From an uncultured Cohaesibacter sp. (GTDB lineage Bacteria; Pseudomonadota; Alphaproteobacteria; Rhizobiales; Cohaesibacteraceae), in the NCBI RefSeq assembly GCF_963676485.1, contig NZ_OY781114.1, positions 4,356,501 to 4,420,500 on the forward strand: a stretch of 64,000 bases of DNA, read 5' to 3'. The notes under the pieces are model-generated. The model ran no database searches and had not been told where the DNA came from. It was given only the letters and a program-made list of their open reading frames with translations. This document shows, one piece after another, positions 24,056-33,405 of the stretch (position 1 is the stretch's first letter; each line of letters opens with the position of its first letter). Both the position numbers and the translations under genes were made by a program.

Positions 24056-25893
24056 CTCTGGATGTCCCCTCGCTGTTGTGAATGAATAACTGTTTCGGTG
24101 AAGCTGTTGAGCGTCACATATTTGGCAAAGAATGACTCAAGAACAGCACCCAGTAGATAGCAGCTGGTGCCCTGGAAGTAGCTGTCGTCGAATCCCACTC
24201 GGATCTCCAGACCACGCACGGCCGTAGAGAGAAGCCCATCAGCCATGCGCCGGACAATGGAGCGAGACTGGACACTGATTAACCCTTCCATCTGCTTGGC
24301 AATGGCGGCTTCTCCAAGAGGCGTATAGATGCCAATAAGCTCTCTAAGCGCTGCCGCGCCGGTCCCCCGATCAGCATCGCTGAGAGAGAGATAGTTAAGG
24401 CTCAAATGGCTGATCAACTGCCAGGCTCGGCTTCCTTCAGCCAAACCGGAATGTGGTCGGGTTGGTGGCACGATGGCACGGATTTCAGAAATCGGCCCAC
24501 CATCAGGCATCGAGAAATCAGTATCGCCTGAGCCTATCGCAGTCAGGAGCGGCAAATCTCTATTGGTGCAAAGCGCCGTGACGGCCAATTGCTTGATATT
24601 GCCCGGATAGGGAGCCTGATTGCGATCGCTCAAAGAGACGTAGAGGTCTGATCCAAGATAGGATGTGCGAATGCCTTTCAGGCGTTGCTTTTCGGAGCGC
24701 TGCCTCATCCTACGGCGGATGCTGAAATAGGCCGAATGGGTTTCGCCAAAAGGGGTGAAATCTTCCGCGCTATAGAAAGGGCGGAAAGGAACATCGTCCG
24801 CGCCCTCGTTGGCAATGCCCGTCACGCTTTGGAGTTGAAAGATCTCGTAGTCGAGCGGAGCCGTGCGGTCCACCGTGATGTGATGATCAACTTCGGTTCC
24901 GGATATGCGCGTCCGATCACAGCGTTTGGAAAACAGGTTTATTGCAGGCACCGCATGCAAGTTGAAGCTTTCCCTACTCACCGATTTGAGGTCGGGAATT
25001 TCGTCTCTCAGCAGAATATACAAATCGAGTTCATCATGATCACAGCGCCTCACTGCCCGTTGAAGGTCGCCCAGTTCGACGAAGAAAAAGCGTTCGGGCA
25101 TGGCAAAATATTCTTGCAGCAGGCGATACCCTTCAAAGGACTGGCCAGGCGTTGGCAGAAGGCTCTCTTCGGCTTCAAAGCCGCGCGGGCGGATCTGTTT
25201 AGCAAGAAATTCGGCCCAATCGGCCCGCCGGTCGGTTGACCTGCCCGCAACGCCAAGGGCTTGGCTCATGATCGCTTCATACAGGCGCCAAGGTTCTGCC
25301 CCCGGTCCCGACAAAAACAGGGTAAGAGTGTCAAGCGGTAGCGTCTTGATAGGGAGCCCTCCGGCATGCTTGATACGCAAGCGCAGGGCGGACTTCGCCT
25401 GATTGTTCTTCGCAAGACCTGCGGCGACAAGTTCTCCGCGCCCCTCGACATACTCAGCGTCGGAGATCTCCAGAGGCCAGATAGTTGCGTCCTGTGACGT
25501 GCTGAATTGACAGGCTGTCTGTTCTCCTTCGATGATTTTTCCACGCAGGATTGTTCCACGTTTGACGGTATATCCTTCTTCAAGTCCCCCTTGCGTGATG
25601 TCTGGCTTGAGATGTGCAATCATCATGGAAGGCGTTGGAGCCAAGACGTGGGGATAGACGATTTCAAGGAGATTCTGGGTAAATACCGGATATTGCAGTT
25701 CTAACTCCAACTGAACGCGCGCCGATAGAAAGGCAAACCCTTCCAGCAGGCGCTCAACATATGGGTCAAGCACCTCTGTTTGCTTCATCCCAAGCCGGGC
25801 CGCTATTTTGGGATAGGCCTCGGCGAATTCGCCGCCCATTTCGCGGATATAGTTGAGTTCGCTTTCATAATGTCTGAGCAGTCGGGTATCCAT
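24019..25893 (-). CDS. tssF: T6SS baseplate protein TssF
   Basis: This is a 624-residue protein of normal TssF length, starting MDTRLLRHYESELNYIREMG followed by EFAEAYPKIAARLGM and DPYVERLLEGFAFLSARVQLEL, the classic TssF/VasA N-terminus. The C-terminal part has VGFDDSYFQGTSCYLLGAVLESFFAKYVTLNSFTE-type sequence, split here between conserved blocks at residues ~565-600. It is the largest wedge component. It lies 4 nt after tssE and overlaps tssG. Confidence 0.96.
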   Translation of the reverse strand: MDTRLLRHYESELNYIREMGGEFAEAYPKIAARLGMKQTEVLDPYVERLLEGFAFLSARVQLELELQYPVFTQNLLEIVYPHVLAPTPSMMIAHLKPDITQGGLEEGYTVKRGTILRGKIIEGEQTACQFSTSQDATIWPLEISDAEYVEGRGELVAAGLAKNNQAKSALRLRIKHAGGLPIKTLPLDTLTLFLSGPGAEPWRLYEAIMSQALGVAGRSTDRRADWAEFLAKQIRPRGFEAEESLLPTPGQSFEGYRLLQEYFAMPERFFFVELGDLQRAVRRCDHDELDLYILLRDEIPDLKSVSRESFNLHAVPAINLFSKRCDRTRISGTEVDHHITVDRTAPLDYEIFQLQSVTGIANEGADDVPFRPFYSAEDFTPFGETHSAYFSIRRRMRQRSEKQRLKGIRTSYLGSDLYVSLSDRNQAPYPGNIKQLAVTALCTNRDLPLLTAIGSGDTDFSMPDGGPISEIRAIVPPTRPHSGLAEGSRAWQLISHLSLNYLSLSDADRGTGAAALRELIGIYTPLGEAAIAKQMEGLISVQSRSIVRRMADGLLSTAVRGLEIRVGFDDSYFQGTSCYLLGAVLESFFAKYVTLNSFTETVIHSQQRGDIQRWPAKSGKKVLI

Positions 25894-25897
25894 ATCG

Positions 25898-26392
25898 TTA
25901 CACCTGTTTGAGTGTCAGATCGCCGCTGACGACATCGAGAGCTGTTCGCAGATAAAGTTCGACAGGCACCGGCTTTGCCCAAAGTTCACCGCGAATATCA
26001 AAGGAGATGACCGCTTCATTCGCATCTTTGTTCTTGGAAGGCGTAACCTCAATGGATTCCCGCAGGATACGCGGTTCAAAAATCTCAATTGCCTTGCGGA
26101 TCGTCTGTTGTATCTGGGCAATGTGATGGCGCGTGTCACCGCGCCCGGAAAGGTTTGAAATGCCGAAATTCAAAACGGAACTAGCAACATTTGGATAGAG
26201 GTCGAGATTGTGTGTCGCCTCGATATTTGAGCAATTCAGCAGCCAGAAGAGATCCCGATGGATGATTTTCCTCAGTCTGTGAATGTCGATGGACTGCTCC
26301 GACACACTATCGCTCTTGTTTCCGCTTGCGTCATCGGTCAGACGATCGAGCAATGAGGGCTGCAAACGTTCGGCTAGCAGAAGATCAGCCAT
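25898..26392 (-). CDS. tssE: T6SS baseplate protein TssE (gp25-like)
   Basis: The 164-residue product has the gp25/lysozyme-like fold signatures IIHRDLFWLLNC, VASSVLNFGISNLSG and AIEIFEPRILRESIEV. Start 26392 follows GGAGGTG and overlaps tagJ by 8 nt; the frame extends further upstream but without conservation. TssE links the sheath to the baseplate and seeds TssB/C polymerisation. Confidence 0.95.
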   Translation of the reverse strand: MADLLLAERLQPSLLDRLTDDASGNKSDSVSEQSIDIHRLRKIIHRDLFWLLNCSNIEATHNLDLYPNVASSVLNFGISNLSGRGDTRHHIAQIQQTIRKAIEIFEPRILRESIEVTPSKNKDANEAVISFDIRGELWAKPVPVELYLRTALDVVSGDLTLKQV

Positions 26393-27227
26393 CAACACCT
26401 CCGAAGCGATCAGGTTGTGTTGCTTGCTCCGTGGACTGGTTGAGCAGAAGTTCGCGAACATCCATCAAGGCAAAATCTGAATGATCGGTCGCAAAAAGTC
26501 GTTGCCCGAGGCCGCAAACAGCAAGCCCTCCCGCATCGGTTTCCTGCCACAGCGTTGAGGCCGAAAGCATGAGGCGATCATCAGCCGCATTCGCCGTCCC
26601 GACATATCTGGTCGGGATCAAAGCGACGGCGTCACCACCATTGGCCCAGGTTACGGTCGCAGGCATCCAGACCCGATCGCGCAAATCGCTCGGCACGTCC
26701 ATCTCCAGCTGGTTTATGGCCGAGAATGGGACCCAGAAATAACGACCATTGACGATAAGTTCCATGAGAGGGCCAAGTCGCGGATCCGCGTCAGCGATCC
26801 ATTCAAAAGCCTGGCCATTGATAGTTCCGGGGATGGCCGGAGCCATTTCAAATGCAGCTTCACGAAGATCTTTGGCGGCAATGAGATTGCCTGACGCCTC
26901 GAGTTTGATCGCTTCTACCATCGAGGCGATCCAACCCTCAGGCTCACCAAACACCAATGGCTGTTTTTCTCCGCGGAAAACCTGTTCGCGATGAAGTTCG
27001 CAAATGATCGCAGTCCGATACATCTGCGCCATGGCATTAGCTTGAGGATTCAGGGTGGCACAGGTTTTCAATTGTTGAACTGCACGTTGCCAAGCGCCCA
27101 TGATACAAAGTAACTGGAACAGGAAAATGCGTAAGCTGACATCTTGAGGTGCTTTGCGGATGCTTTCCTGCAAAGCACTCAATGCACCTTCCAGATCGCT
27201 TTCCTTGAGCCGTTGCTCTGCTAACAT
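26385..27227 (-). CDS. tagJ: T6SS accessory protein TagJ (ImpE family)
   Basis: The 280-residue product has TPR-like N-terminal helices (LEGALSALQESIRKAPQDVSLRIF split over residues ~12-36) and the ImpE core (FEWIADADPRLGPLMELIVNGRYFWVPF split over residues ~145-172). In P. aeruginosa TagJ binds the TssB N-terminus and helps ClpV at the sheath. Two TssB-type N-termini (TssB and the fusion) could be bound here. It is separated from hcp by a terminator and overlaps tssE by 8 nt. Confidence 0.92.
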   Translation of the reverse strand: MLAEQRLKESDLEGALSALQESIRKAPQDVSLRIFLFQLLCIMGAWQRAVQQLKTCATLNPQANAMAQMYRTAIICELHREQVFRGEKQPLVFGEPEGWIASMVEAIKLEASGNLIAAKDLREAAFEMAPAIPGTINGQAFEWIADADPRLGPLMELIVNGRYFWVPFSAINQLEMDVPSDLRDRVWMPATVTWANGGDAVALIPTRYVGTANAADDRLMLSASTLWQETDAGGLAVCGLGQRLFATDHSDFALMDVRELLLNQSTEQATQPDRFGGVDG

Positions 27228-27250
27228 GATCCTGTTGCCCCTGTGTCCAG

Positions 27251-27276
27251 AAAAAGCCCGGCACCGCAGCGCCGGG
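27251..27276 (-). terminator. rho-independent terminator after hcp
   Basis: On the minus strand CCCGGC and GCCGGG form a 6-bp GC stem with an 8-nt loop, followed by C and five T residues, about 25 nt after the hcp stop. A partial terminator here would give hcp more mRNA than the downstream genes, fitting its bulk role. Confidence 0.65.
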
Positions 27277-27299
27277 AAGTTGGTTTGATCTCAGAAAGC

Positions 27300-27842
27300 C
27301 TAGATGCCGGCTTCGTATTTGTTCGTGTTGAGGACACGGCTCCAGATGGCTTCGGCACCGCCTGAGACAGTTGGCTTTTTCACCTTGCCGTCTTTGCCCT
27401 GCTGGAAATATTCGATTTTGATGGCGCCATACTCGAAGGTCAGGTCTTCTTCGAGAATGTCATCACCATCGGAGCCGTTCCATCCCATATCGGTGACATA
27501 GACCATCTTGAAGCTGATCTTGAGTACAGTTGCGCCAGACGATTTGTCGGAACCGCCAGAGCGGCGCAATTCCAGAACGGCTTCGTCATAATGTGTGCCC
27601 CGGCACATCTGTTGGAACAAAGCGCAGGAAGCAGTGTCGGTCCGCTTCTTAATCGTAAAGGGCTTGAACGTCGCTTTACCCGAACCACCGCCACCGGTTG
27701 CCGAGCCGATATTTGCGGTATTTTCTGCGCCGAAACCAAACTCGGACAGTTCGAATGCGTCCTGTTTGGACATGAAGGCATCGAGTGTTTCGCCGTGCGG
27801 CTTGTCTTTGTCCTTGAAATAAAGGAAGGCGTCATAGGCCAT
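27300..27842 (-). CDS. hcp: T6SS inner-tube protein Hcp
   Basis: The 180-residue product begins MAYDAFLYFKDKDKPHGET and has the Hcp β-barrel motifs (ATFKPFTIKKRTDTAS, FQQMCRGTHYDEAVLELRR, KISFKMVYVTDMGWNGS). It forms hexamers stacked in the sheath and carries small cargo. GAGGGA lies 7 nt upstream of the ATG. Hairpins on both sides of the gene (27890-27912 and 27251-27276) suggest a separately processed, abundant message. Confidence 0.96.
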   Translation of the reverse strand: MAYDAFLYFKDKDKPHGETLDAFMSKQDAFELSEFGFGAENTANIGSATGGGGSGKATFKPFTIKKRTDTASCALFQQMCRGTHYDEAVLELRRSGGSDKSSGATVLKISFKMVYVTDMGWNGSDGDDILEEDLTFEYGAIKIEYFQQGKDGKVKKPTVSGGAEAIWSRVLNTNKYEAGI

Positions 27843-27889
27843 GATGTTTCCCTCTTGATGAAATGCGAATTTTCATGATTTTGGTGAAA

Positions 27890-27912
27890 CCGGAGCGCTC
27901 GTTTCGCTCCGG
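27890..27912 (-). terminator. stem-loop between tssC and hcp
   Basis: CCGGAGCG and CGCTCCGG form a perfect 8-bp stem with a 7-nt loop just after the tssC stop. Only three T residues follow on the minus strand, so it is a partial terminator or an mRNA-stabilising structure rather than a full stop. Confidence 0.5.
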
Positions 27913-27918
27913 AAATGA

Positions 27919-29421
27919 TTACTGTCCCCTTTGAGACGGCAGCTTTGAAACCAGCCGCAGGGAGACCGAAAGACCTTCCAGCTGATAATGCGGTCTCAGG
28001 AAGAATTTGGAGTTGTAGTAGCCAGGGTTGCCCTCGACCTCTTCAACCACCACTTCGGCTGCGGCCAGAGGATGGCGAGCCTTCTCGTCTTCGTGGGAAG
28101 TCTCGGCATTGAAGTCGACATATTTGTTGATCCAATCCTGTAGCCACTCCTGCATATCTTCTCGCTCGCGGAAGGATCCAACCTTGTCGCGAACGATGCA
28201 TTTGAGATAATGCGCGAAGCGGCAGGTAGCGAAGAGATAGGGCAGTCGCGCTGCCAGATTGGCATTGGCCGTGGCATCCGGATCATCATATTCCGCAGGC
28301 TTCTGAAGGCTCTGCGCCCCGATAAAGGCAGCCAGATCGGTGTTCTTTCGATGGATGAGAGGCATCATGCCATTCTTGGCAAGTTCCGCTTCCCGGCGAT
28401 CCGAGATGGCAATCTCGGTTGGACATTTCATGTCCACGCCACCATCGTCTGTCGGGAAGGTGTGGGTTGGCAGCTCGTCAACCGTACCGCCGGATTCCAC
28501 GCCGCGAATGCGGGTGCACCAGCCATATTCCTTGAAGGATCTGGTCACGTTGCGTGCCATGCCATAGGCGGCATTGACCCAGCAATATTTACCGGAACTC
28601 GCTCCCTCAGTGTCTTCCTCAAAGGAGAATTCATCAACCGGATCGGTCTTCTCGCCATAAGGATGACGCCCGAGAAACCGCGGCATTGCAAGCCCAAGAT
28701 AGCGACTGTCTTCGCTTTCTCTCAGAGACCGCCAGGCCGCATATTCAGGGGTTTGGAAAATCTTTGTCAAGTCGCGAGGGTTCGCCAGTTCCGACCAGGA
28801 ATCCATCTGGAAAAGGGATGGTTCTGCGGCGGTCAAAAACGGAGCATGGGCGGCAGCAGCAACCTTTGACATTTCGCCAAGAAGCTCAACGTCCGGAGGG
28901 CTGTGATCGAAGTAGTAATCACCAACAAGACAGCCGTAAGGTTCTCCACCAAACTGACCATATTCCTCTTCATAGAGTTTTTTGAAGATCGGTGACTGAT
29001 CCCAAGCCGTACCCTTGAATTTGCGCAGGGTCTTGGAAAGGTCTTTCTTCGAGATATTGAGAACACGGATTTTCAGCATCTCGTCGGTTTCAGTATTGTT
29101 GACGAGAAAATGCAGGCCCCGCCAGGCGCTCTCCAGCTTTTGGAAATCCTTATGATGGAGAATAAGATTGACTTGCTCGGTGAGTTTATTGTCGATCTCG
29201 GCAATGATACCTTCAATGGACCTCAGGGCATCGTCAGATACTAGAGCTTCATTCTGCAAGACCTGCTCGGCGAGGGTGCGCACAGCTTCTTCAACAGCCG
29301 TTCTTGCCTGATCGGACTTGGGGCGGAATTCCTTCTGCAATAAAGAAGCAAATTCAGAAGAGCCGAACGTGCTCTGCGTTTCGACTGCGGCATCAGCAGT
29401 TTGGTTCATCGGTTCGTTCAT
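27919..29421 (-). CDS. tssC: T6SS sheath large subunit TssC
   Basis: This 500-residue canonical TssC/VipB contains LILHHKDFQKLESAWRGL (residues ~85-102), GEPYGCLVGDYYFDHSP, RFLGRHPYGEKTDPVDEF and the C-terminal LKCIVRDKVGSF and RPHYQLEGLSVSLRLV segments. It is complete, unlike the TssC-like part of the fusion at 16120-19059. GAGGAG precedes the ATG and it follows tssB by 3 nt, as expected for co-folded partners. Confidence 0.97.
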   Translation of the reverse strand: MNEPMNQTADAAVETQSTFGSSEFASLLQKEFRPKSDQARTAVEEAVRTLAEQVLQNEALVSDDALRSIEGIIAEIDNKLTEQVNLILHHKDFQKLESAWRGLHFLVNNTETDEMLKIRVLNISKKDLSKTLRKFKGTAWDQSPIFKKLYEEEYGQFGGEPYGCLVGDYYFDHSPPDVELLGEMSKVAAAAHAPFLTAAEPSLFQMDSWSELANPRDLTKIFQTPEYAAWRSLRESEDSRYLGLAMPRFLGRHPYGEKTDPVDEFSFEEDTEGASSGKYCWVNAAYGMARNVTRSFKEYGWCTRIRGVESGGTVDELPTHTFPTDDGGVDMKCPTEIAISDRREAELAKNGMMPLIHRKNTDLAAFIGAQSLQKPAEYDDPDATANANLAARLPYLFATCRFAHYLKCIVRDKVGSFREREDMQEWLQDWINKYVDFNAETSHEDEKARHPLAAAEVVVEEVEGNPGYYNSKFFLRPHYQLEGLSVSLRLVSKLPSQRGQ

Positions 29422-29424
29422 AAT

Positions 29425-29943
29425 TTACTCCTCGCTCTGTGCGCTGTCGCCGCTGGTTGCCGGGGCAGACGCCAGCGCCCGCAAAAGGCCAGGATCCTGA
29501 ATAATCTGCGCCATCAGGTTTTCCGCTCCAGTCTTGCCGTCCATGTAGGTGGTCAGGTTCGAGAGCTGGGTTCGGGCATCAAGCAGCTTTTTCAACGGCT
29601 CGACTTTCTTTGCGATTGCAGCAGGCGAAAAATCGTCCAAGCTTTCAAACGTAATGTCGACCGCGAGATTGCCTTCGCCGGTTAGCGTATTGGGAACTGT
29701 GAAAGCAGCCCTTGGCTTCATCGATTTCATGCGCTCGTCAAAATTATCGACGTCGATCTCTAGAAATTTCCGATCAGCCACCGCTGGCAAAGGCTCTTCG
29801 GATTTGCCCGAAAGATCGGACATCACACCCATAACGAAAGGCAATTGCACCGATTTTTCGGCGCCGTAGAGCTCCACGTCATACTCGATCTGAACACGTG
29901 GGGCGCGATTGCGCGCGATGAATTTTTGACTGCTACCGGCCAT
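29425..29943 (-). CDS. tssB: T6SS sheath small subunit TssB
   Basis: The 172-residue canonical TssB/VipA carries RAPRVQIEYDVELYGAEK, LPFVMGVMSDLSGKS and ADRKFLEIDVDNFDERM. Its first ~150 residues match the N-terminus of the sheath fusion almost residue for residue, which implies a fairly recent duplication. It pairs with TssC to form the contractile sheath. It lies 70 nt after tssA. Confidence 0.97.
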   Translation of the reverse strand: MAGSSQKFIARNRAPRVQIEYDVELYGAEKSVQLPFVMGVMSDLSGKSEEPLPAVADRKFLEIDVDNFDERMKSMKPRAAFTVPNTLTGEGNLAVDITFESLDDFSPAAIAKKVEPLKKLLDARTQLSNLTTYMDGKTGAENLMAQIIQDPGLLRALASAPATSGDSAQSEE

Positions 29944-30013
29944 CTGAAGGCTCCCCTGTTTAACTGGTTCTGTGTGGTCCCGAAGTGATGAAAAGGTTCA
30001 TTGCGGACGTGAA

Positions 30014-31060
30014 TTAGTTGTCGATTTCTTCGATGCCACCAATCAGAGCGACATTCTCAACCCCTTGTGGCGCCATATCTCGCATGATGGTGAAGAAGTC
30101 AGCAGAGATGAGACGGCGCGCGCGCGTCAGCAAAAGCGGCACTGGACTGGAGGGTTCATGGCGTGCGTAATAGTCAACGATCCTGTCGATCGCCCGCTTC
30201 ACATCTTCTGGTGAATGGATTGCTCCCGATGAGGCTGATGGGGCCGAGACCGACGTGCTTGAGGGTACAGAGGCTCTGTCCATCTCGCCTGAGTCTTCGA
30301 TTTCCAGGTCTGCTTCGGATAGAAAGGCTTCGGCATGGGAACCGATGCGCTTTTTTATCTCTCCGAGCGTTTCTTGCAGAGGGTCAAGGTCTGGACCGAG
30401 ACTGCCGATCTGTTCATCAAACACCGAACTGATCGCCTTCACATGTTCAAGACAAGCGTTGAGCGCGGTAACAATGGCTTCGATATGAGATGAGTCAGTA
30501 TCCTGAAAGGCTGCGGACACAATCTGCGGCGTCGGGATACTATCCATGCCCGAAGAAGCGGATATTTCCCCTTCAGCGATCTGAACGTCACGCAAGCTGA
30601 AGCGACCGAATGCTCGGCTTTCCGTAAGTGCAGCCAACCGCAGAGAGCCGAGAATACCATCACGGTCGGTCAACCCGATAACCGCATTGACTCGCATTGT
30701 GGGGTCATTGTCATCCTCGGCGTCAAGTTGGGGATGAACGCTGTCCCAATAGCCCTCAAGAGCGCGCCGGATGTAGGCTAGGGTCGGTTCAAAAGCGAGG
30801 ATGCCGCCCGTTCGCAGCGCAGCATTGGCAAGTATTATCGCGATACGCAGGTCTTTTGTCCTGCCGAGCAGTGAAACAGCAGCAGCTTCAACCTCGGCGA
30901 AATCCGGGTCTTCGGCGGGGATGACTGCATCCCCGATAACCCGTTCCTCTCCTGGCTGGTTAAGGAGTGTCAGAGCTGTATAGTCTGCGTCATATTCGAG
31001 ATCCATTCCACTCGGCGCATCATCTCCGAAGCTGCGTAGTAGATCGTCCAGATCGAGCAT
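30014..31060 (-). CDS. tssA: T6SS cap/baseplate-priming protein TssA
   Basis: The 348-residue product has an N-terminal ImpA-N domain: GDDAPSGMDLEYDADY (residues ~9-24), GDAVIPAEDPDFAEVEAAA, TKDLRIAIILANAALRTGG and VHPQLDAEDDNDPTMRVNA. A variable middle and a C-terminal helical part (DVKRAIDRIVDYYARHEPSSP) follow. ATG 31060 is chosen for AAAGGGAG upstream; an in-frame ATG at 31102 is possible. TssA primes sheath and tube polymerisation. It follows the kinase gene by 54 nt. Confidence 0.95.
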   Translation of the reverse strand: MLDLDDLLRSFGDDAPSGMDLEYDADYTALTLLNQPGEERVIGDAVIPAEDPDFAEVEAAAVSLLGRTKDLRIAIILANAALRTGGILAFEPTLAYIRRALEGYWDSVHPQLDAEDDNDPTMRVNAVIGLTDRDGILGSLRLAALTESRAFGRFSLRDVQIAEGEISASSGMDSIPTPQIVSAAFQDTDSSHIEAIVTALNACLEHVKAISSVFDEQIGSLGPDLDPLQETLGEIKKRIGSHAEAFLSEADLEIEDSGEMDRASVPSSTSVSAPSASSGAIHSPEDVKRAIDRIVDYYARHEPSSPVPLLLTRARRLISADFFTIMRDMAPQGVENVALIGGIEEIDN

Positions 31061-31114
31061 TATAGGCTCCCTTTGATCGGTGGTTCCATCTTTTGCGGAC
31101 ATTCGTTTTACGGC

Positions 31115-32473
31115 TCAGCACGGCAGTTTTTCCGCTGCGCTGATAAAATTTTCTCTCTCGGTGCCCTCACTGATTTGCTCCGCGAGCTGATTGATCAGCT
31201 CCCGGGAAGAGCGCGCGGTTTGTGCTTTCTTTTTGACCACCACGCGCGCAATCGGTCCAAGATCTGTGGTCATGAGGTCTGTCAATTTCTGCAGGTATTC
31301 GCTCGAAAACCCGTCGGCCGAAGAGATCTGGCTTTGCGTGTCAGACAGCGCCTTGCGCATGATGAGTCGCAGTTCTTCACGTTCTTTCTCGTCGTCGAAC
31401 TCCCGCAACACGGTCTCGATCATCTCGTCGGGGCTGGTGGCTTTTGCAGCCGCACGACGGGCAATCACCTTGCCGATCGGTCCGATGGTGGAGGTAAGGT
31501 GATGTTCGACCTTTCGCAGGCTTTGTTCACTCATCCGGTCCAGAAGAGTGTCTGTTGAAGCACCGTCTCTGCGCTTGGCCGCGCGGGGTGGCGGCGCTAT
31601 GTCGATGAGTCCCGTACGGTCGGCTGTGGGCATGATGCTCGAAAGCGCATTCCGCATCTGGATTGCGCCTTCGAAGCGGTCTTCGGGATCCACGCTCATA
31701 GCCTTGAGAACAACAGCGTCAAGTTCTGGGCTGATCGATGAGACGTGACTGCTTGGTGGAGCAATCTGGCCGTTACGCATCGCCGCAAACAGGGCTTCGG
31801 CTCCCCCACCCTTGTATGGCTTGCGGCCGGTAAGCAATTCATAGAGCAGAATACCGCAGGCATAGATATCGGCGCGTGCGTCTACCTCACTACCGGTGAG
31901 CTGCTCGGGAGCCATATAGGCCGGCGTGCCAACCATGCCCGCGCCTGTTGCCTCCATCGCAGTCAGTCGGGCGATGCCGAAATCGGTCAGCTTGACGATA
32001 CCGTCGTCCGCTAACATGACGTTCGCCGGTTTGAGATCGCGATGGACGATGCCCGCGGCATGGATACAAGCAAGCCCGGAAAGGGTTTGCGATATGATGG
32101 CATGGATCTCTTCAAGAGACAGAGGCTCGGGCGCATCGCGTCGATCCTCAAGTGTAATGGAACGAACGCGCTCCATCACCAGATAGGGCACACCATCTTC
32201 TTGTAGATAATCGAAAATCGTCACCAGATTGGGATGCAGGACGCGACCGCCAGCACGGGCTTCGCGGGCAAAACGTTCCAGCCAGTCCTGACCACCAGAA
32301 TCGTTGATCAGATGTTTGTGGATCGTCTTGATCGCCACAGGCCGGTCGATGTCAGGATCTTGCCCGGCATAGACCATACCCATAGCACCTTCACCAAGGA
32401 TGCCCTCGATGCGATATTTGCCGATGAACCTGCGCGCTCCGGCACCGGGAGCAATAATTGTTGTATCAGTCAT
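31115..32473 (-). CDS. ppkA: T6SS-associated Ser/Thr protein kinase (PpkA type) with two C-terminal repeats
   Basis: This 452-residue kinase is complete. The Gly loop is [12 protein letters not shown] (residues ~25-36), followed by VAIKTI (Lys), [11 protein letters not shown] (catalytic loop near 145), LTDFGIAR and [11 protein letters not shown]. No membrane helix is visible, unlike P. aeruginosa PpkA. After a Pro/Arg spacer the C-terminus holds two ~50-residue copies of one module ([20 protein letters not shown]... and [20 protein letters not shown]...), each followed by an acidic helix; similar modules follow other bacterial kinases. It overlaps the haem-sensor-like gene by 8 nt, so that membrane protein is the likely input. 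The likely targets are TagH or other T6SS parts, with PppA as opponent. Confidence 0.93.
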   Translation of the reverse strand: MTDTTIIAPGAGARRFIGKYRIEGILGEGAMGMVYAGQDPDIDRPVAIKTIHKHLINDSGGQDWLERFAREARAGGRVLHPNLVTIFDYLQEDGVPYLVMERVRSITLEDRRDAPEPLSLEEIHAIISQTLSGLACIHAAGIVHRDLKPANVMLADDGIVKLTDFGIARLTAMEATGAGMVGTPAYMAPEQLTGSEVDARADIYACGILLYELLTGRKPYKGGGAEALFAAMRNGQIAPPSSHVSSISPELDAVVLKAMSVDPEDRFEGAIQMRNALSSIMPTADRTGLIDIAPPPRAAKRRDGASTDTLLDRMSEQSLRKVEHHLTSTIGPIGKVIARRAAAKATSPDEMIETVLREFDDEKEREELRLIMRKALSDTQSQISSADGFSSEYLQKLTDLMTTDLGPIARVVVKKKAQTARSSRELINQLAEQISEGTERENFISAAEKLPC

Positions 32474-33338
32474 CTATCATACTCATGGCTCGTTCGAGAC
32501 TACGTCTGACCCGGTTGAAGGAAAGGGAAAGAGAGCTGATTTCATCATTGCCCGGCTTTTTATATTCGGGCACGGAGAAGTCTCCCATGCTCACTTTTTC
32601 TGCTGCCGATGACATGAGACGTACAGGGCGGAGCACAATACGACCCAGCATGACGTTGGTAATCACAAAGACGAGCAGAAATACAACGGTGAAGCCGGCA
32701 ACCAGAATGATGCCAGTTTCACGGGCGCGCTTGTCTGCAATAGCCATGGGAGCCGTGATAATCTGTGCGCCGACAGTCTCGCCAAGTTTCCAGCCGAATC
32801 CGTGATCCGGTCCATAAAGATCGATCATCGCAGGTGGGGCCGCATCCGGTGTTGAATGGCAGGTAAGGCATCCCTTCTGCTTAATGGTCAACGGGAAGGC
32901 TATGGTCAGAAACTTACTTCCCTCTCTCTCGACAACTGTTGAAATCTGGTCGAGATCTGGATCTGCTCTGAGCTGATTGATGAGCGACTTTTCCAATTCG
33001 TTCGGCAGATCTGCCGGATTGGTCGGATCAAGGGCGGCTTCCTTATAGTCGAATTCGGGAAACTGCTTCTGCAATGTTGAGAAGACTGTTTGCGCCGAGA
33101 ATGCCGCCACTGTTTCAGGAAGAAAAAGGATATCGTTATTGTCAGACAGAAGCGGGTCGATATTGTTGACCGTATAGGATCTGACAGCCAACGCATTGGC
33201 CCTCACAAGATCGGCTGAACGTTTGACTTCCTCAACGGCGGATTTCTGCACGATCGAATAGGAAATCCCCGCGGCTGCCAAAAGACCGATAAAACAGGCA
33301 AGAAACAAGGCGATGTTATATTTAAGGCGCAAGCCCAT
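32466..33338 (-). CDS. membrane sensor with DUF3365/Tll0287-like haem domain and HAMP
   Basis: The 290-residue product has an N-terminal membrane helix (residues ~8-29), then a periplasmic domain carrying a c-type haem motif, CLTCHS (CxxCH, residues ~155-160), in the setting FLTIAFPLTIKQKGCLTC that typifies DUF3365/Tll0287-like domains. A second helix (residues ~210-232) leads into a HAMP-like segment (RIVLRPVRLMSSAAEKVSMGD split over ~235-260). There is no output domain: the protein ends after HAMP and overlaps the kinase start by 8 nt. The likely arrangement is a redox- or gas-responsive periplasmic sensor that signals to the separate, soluble kinase. It may be the second gene of the T6SS operon. 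Confidence 0.8.
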   Translation of the reverse strand: MGLRLKYNIALFLACFIGLLAAAGISYSIVQKSAVEEVKRSADLVRANALAVRSYTVNNIDPLLSDNNDILFLPETVAAFSAQTVFSTLQKQFPEFDYKEAALDPTNPADLPNELEKSLINQLRADPDLDQISTVVEREGSKFLTIAFPLTIKQKGCLTCHSTPDAAPPAMIDLYGPDHGFGWKLGETVGAQIITAPMAIADKRARETGIILVAGFTVVFLLVFVITNVMLGRIVLRPVRLMSSAAEKVSMGDFSVPEYKKPGNDEISSLSLSFNRVRRSLERAMSMIDD

Positions 33339-33405
33339 GGGGTGGTATCCTCTTTTTCTCTTCCGGGCAGTCAGTTAAATTTTGTGACGAAAAGTGTGGT
33401 TGCAT

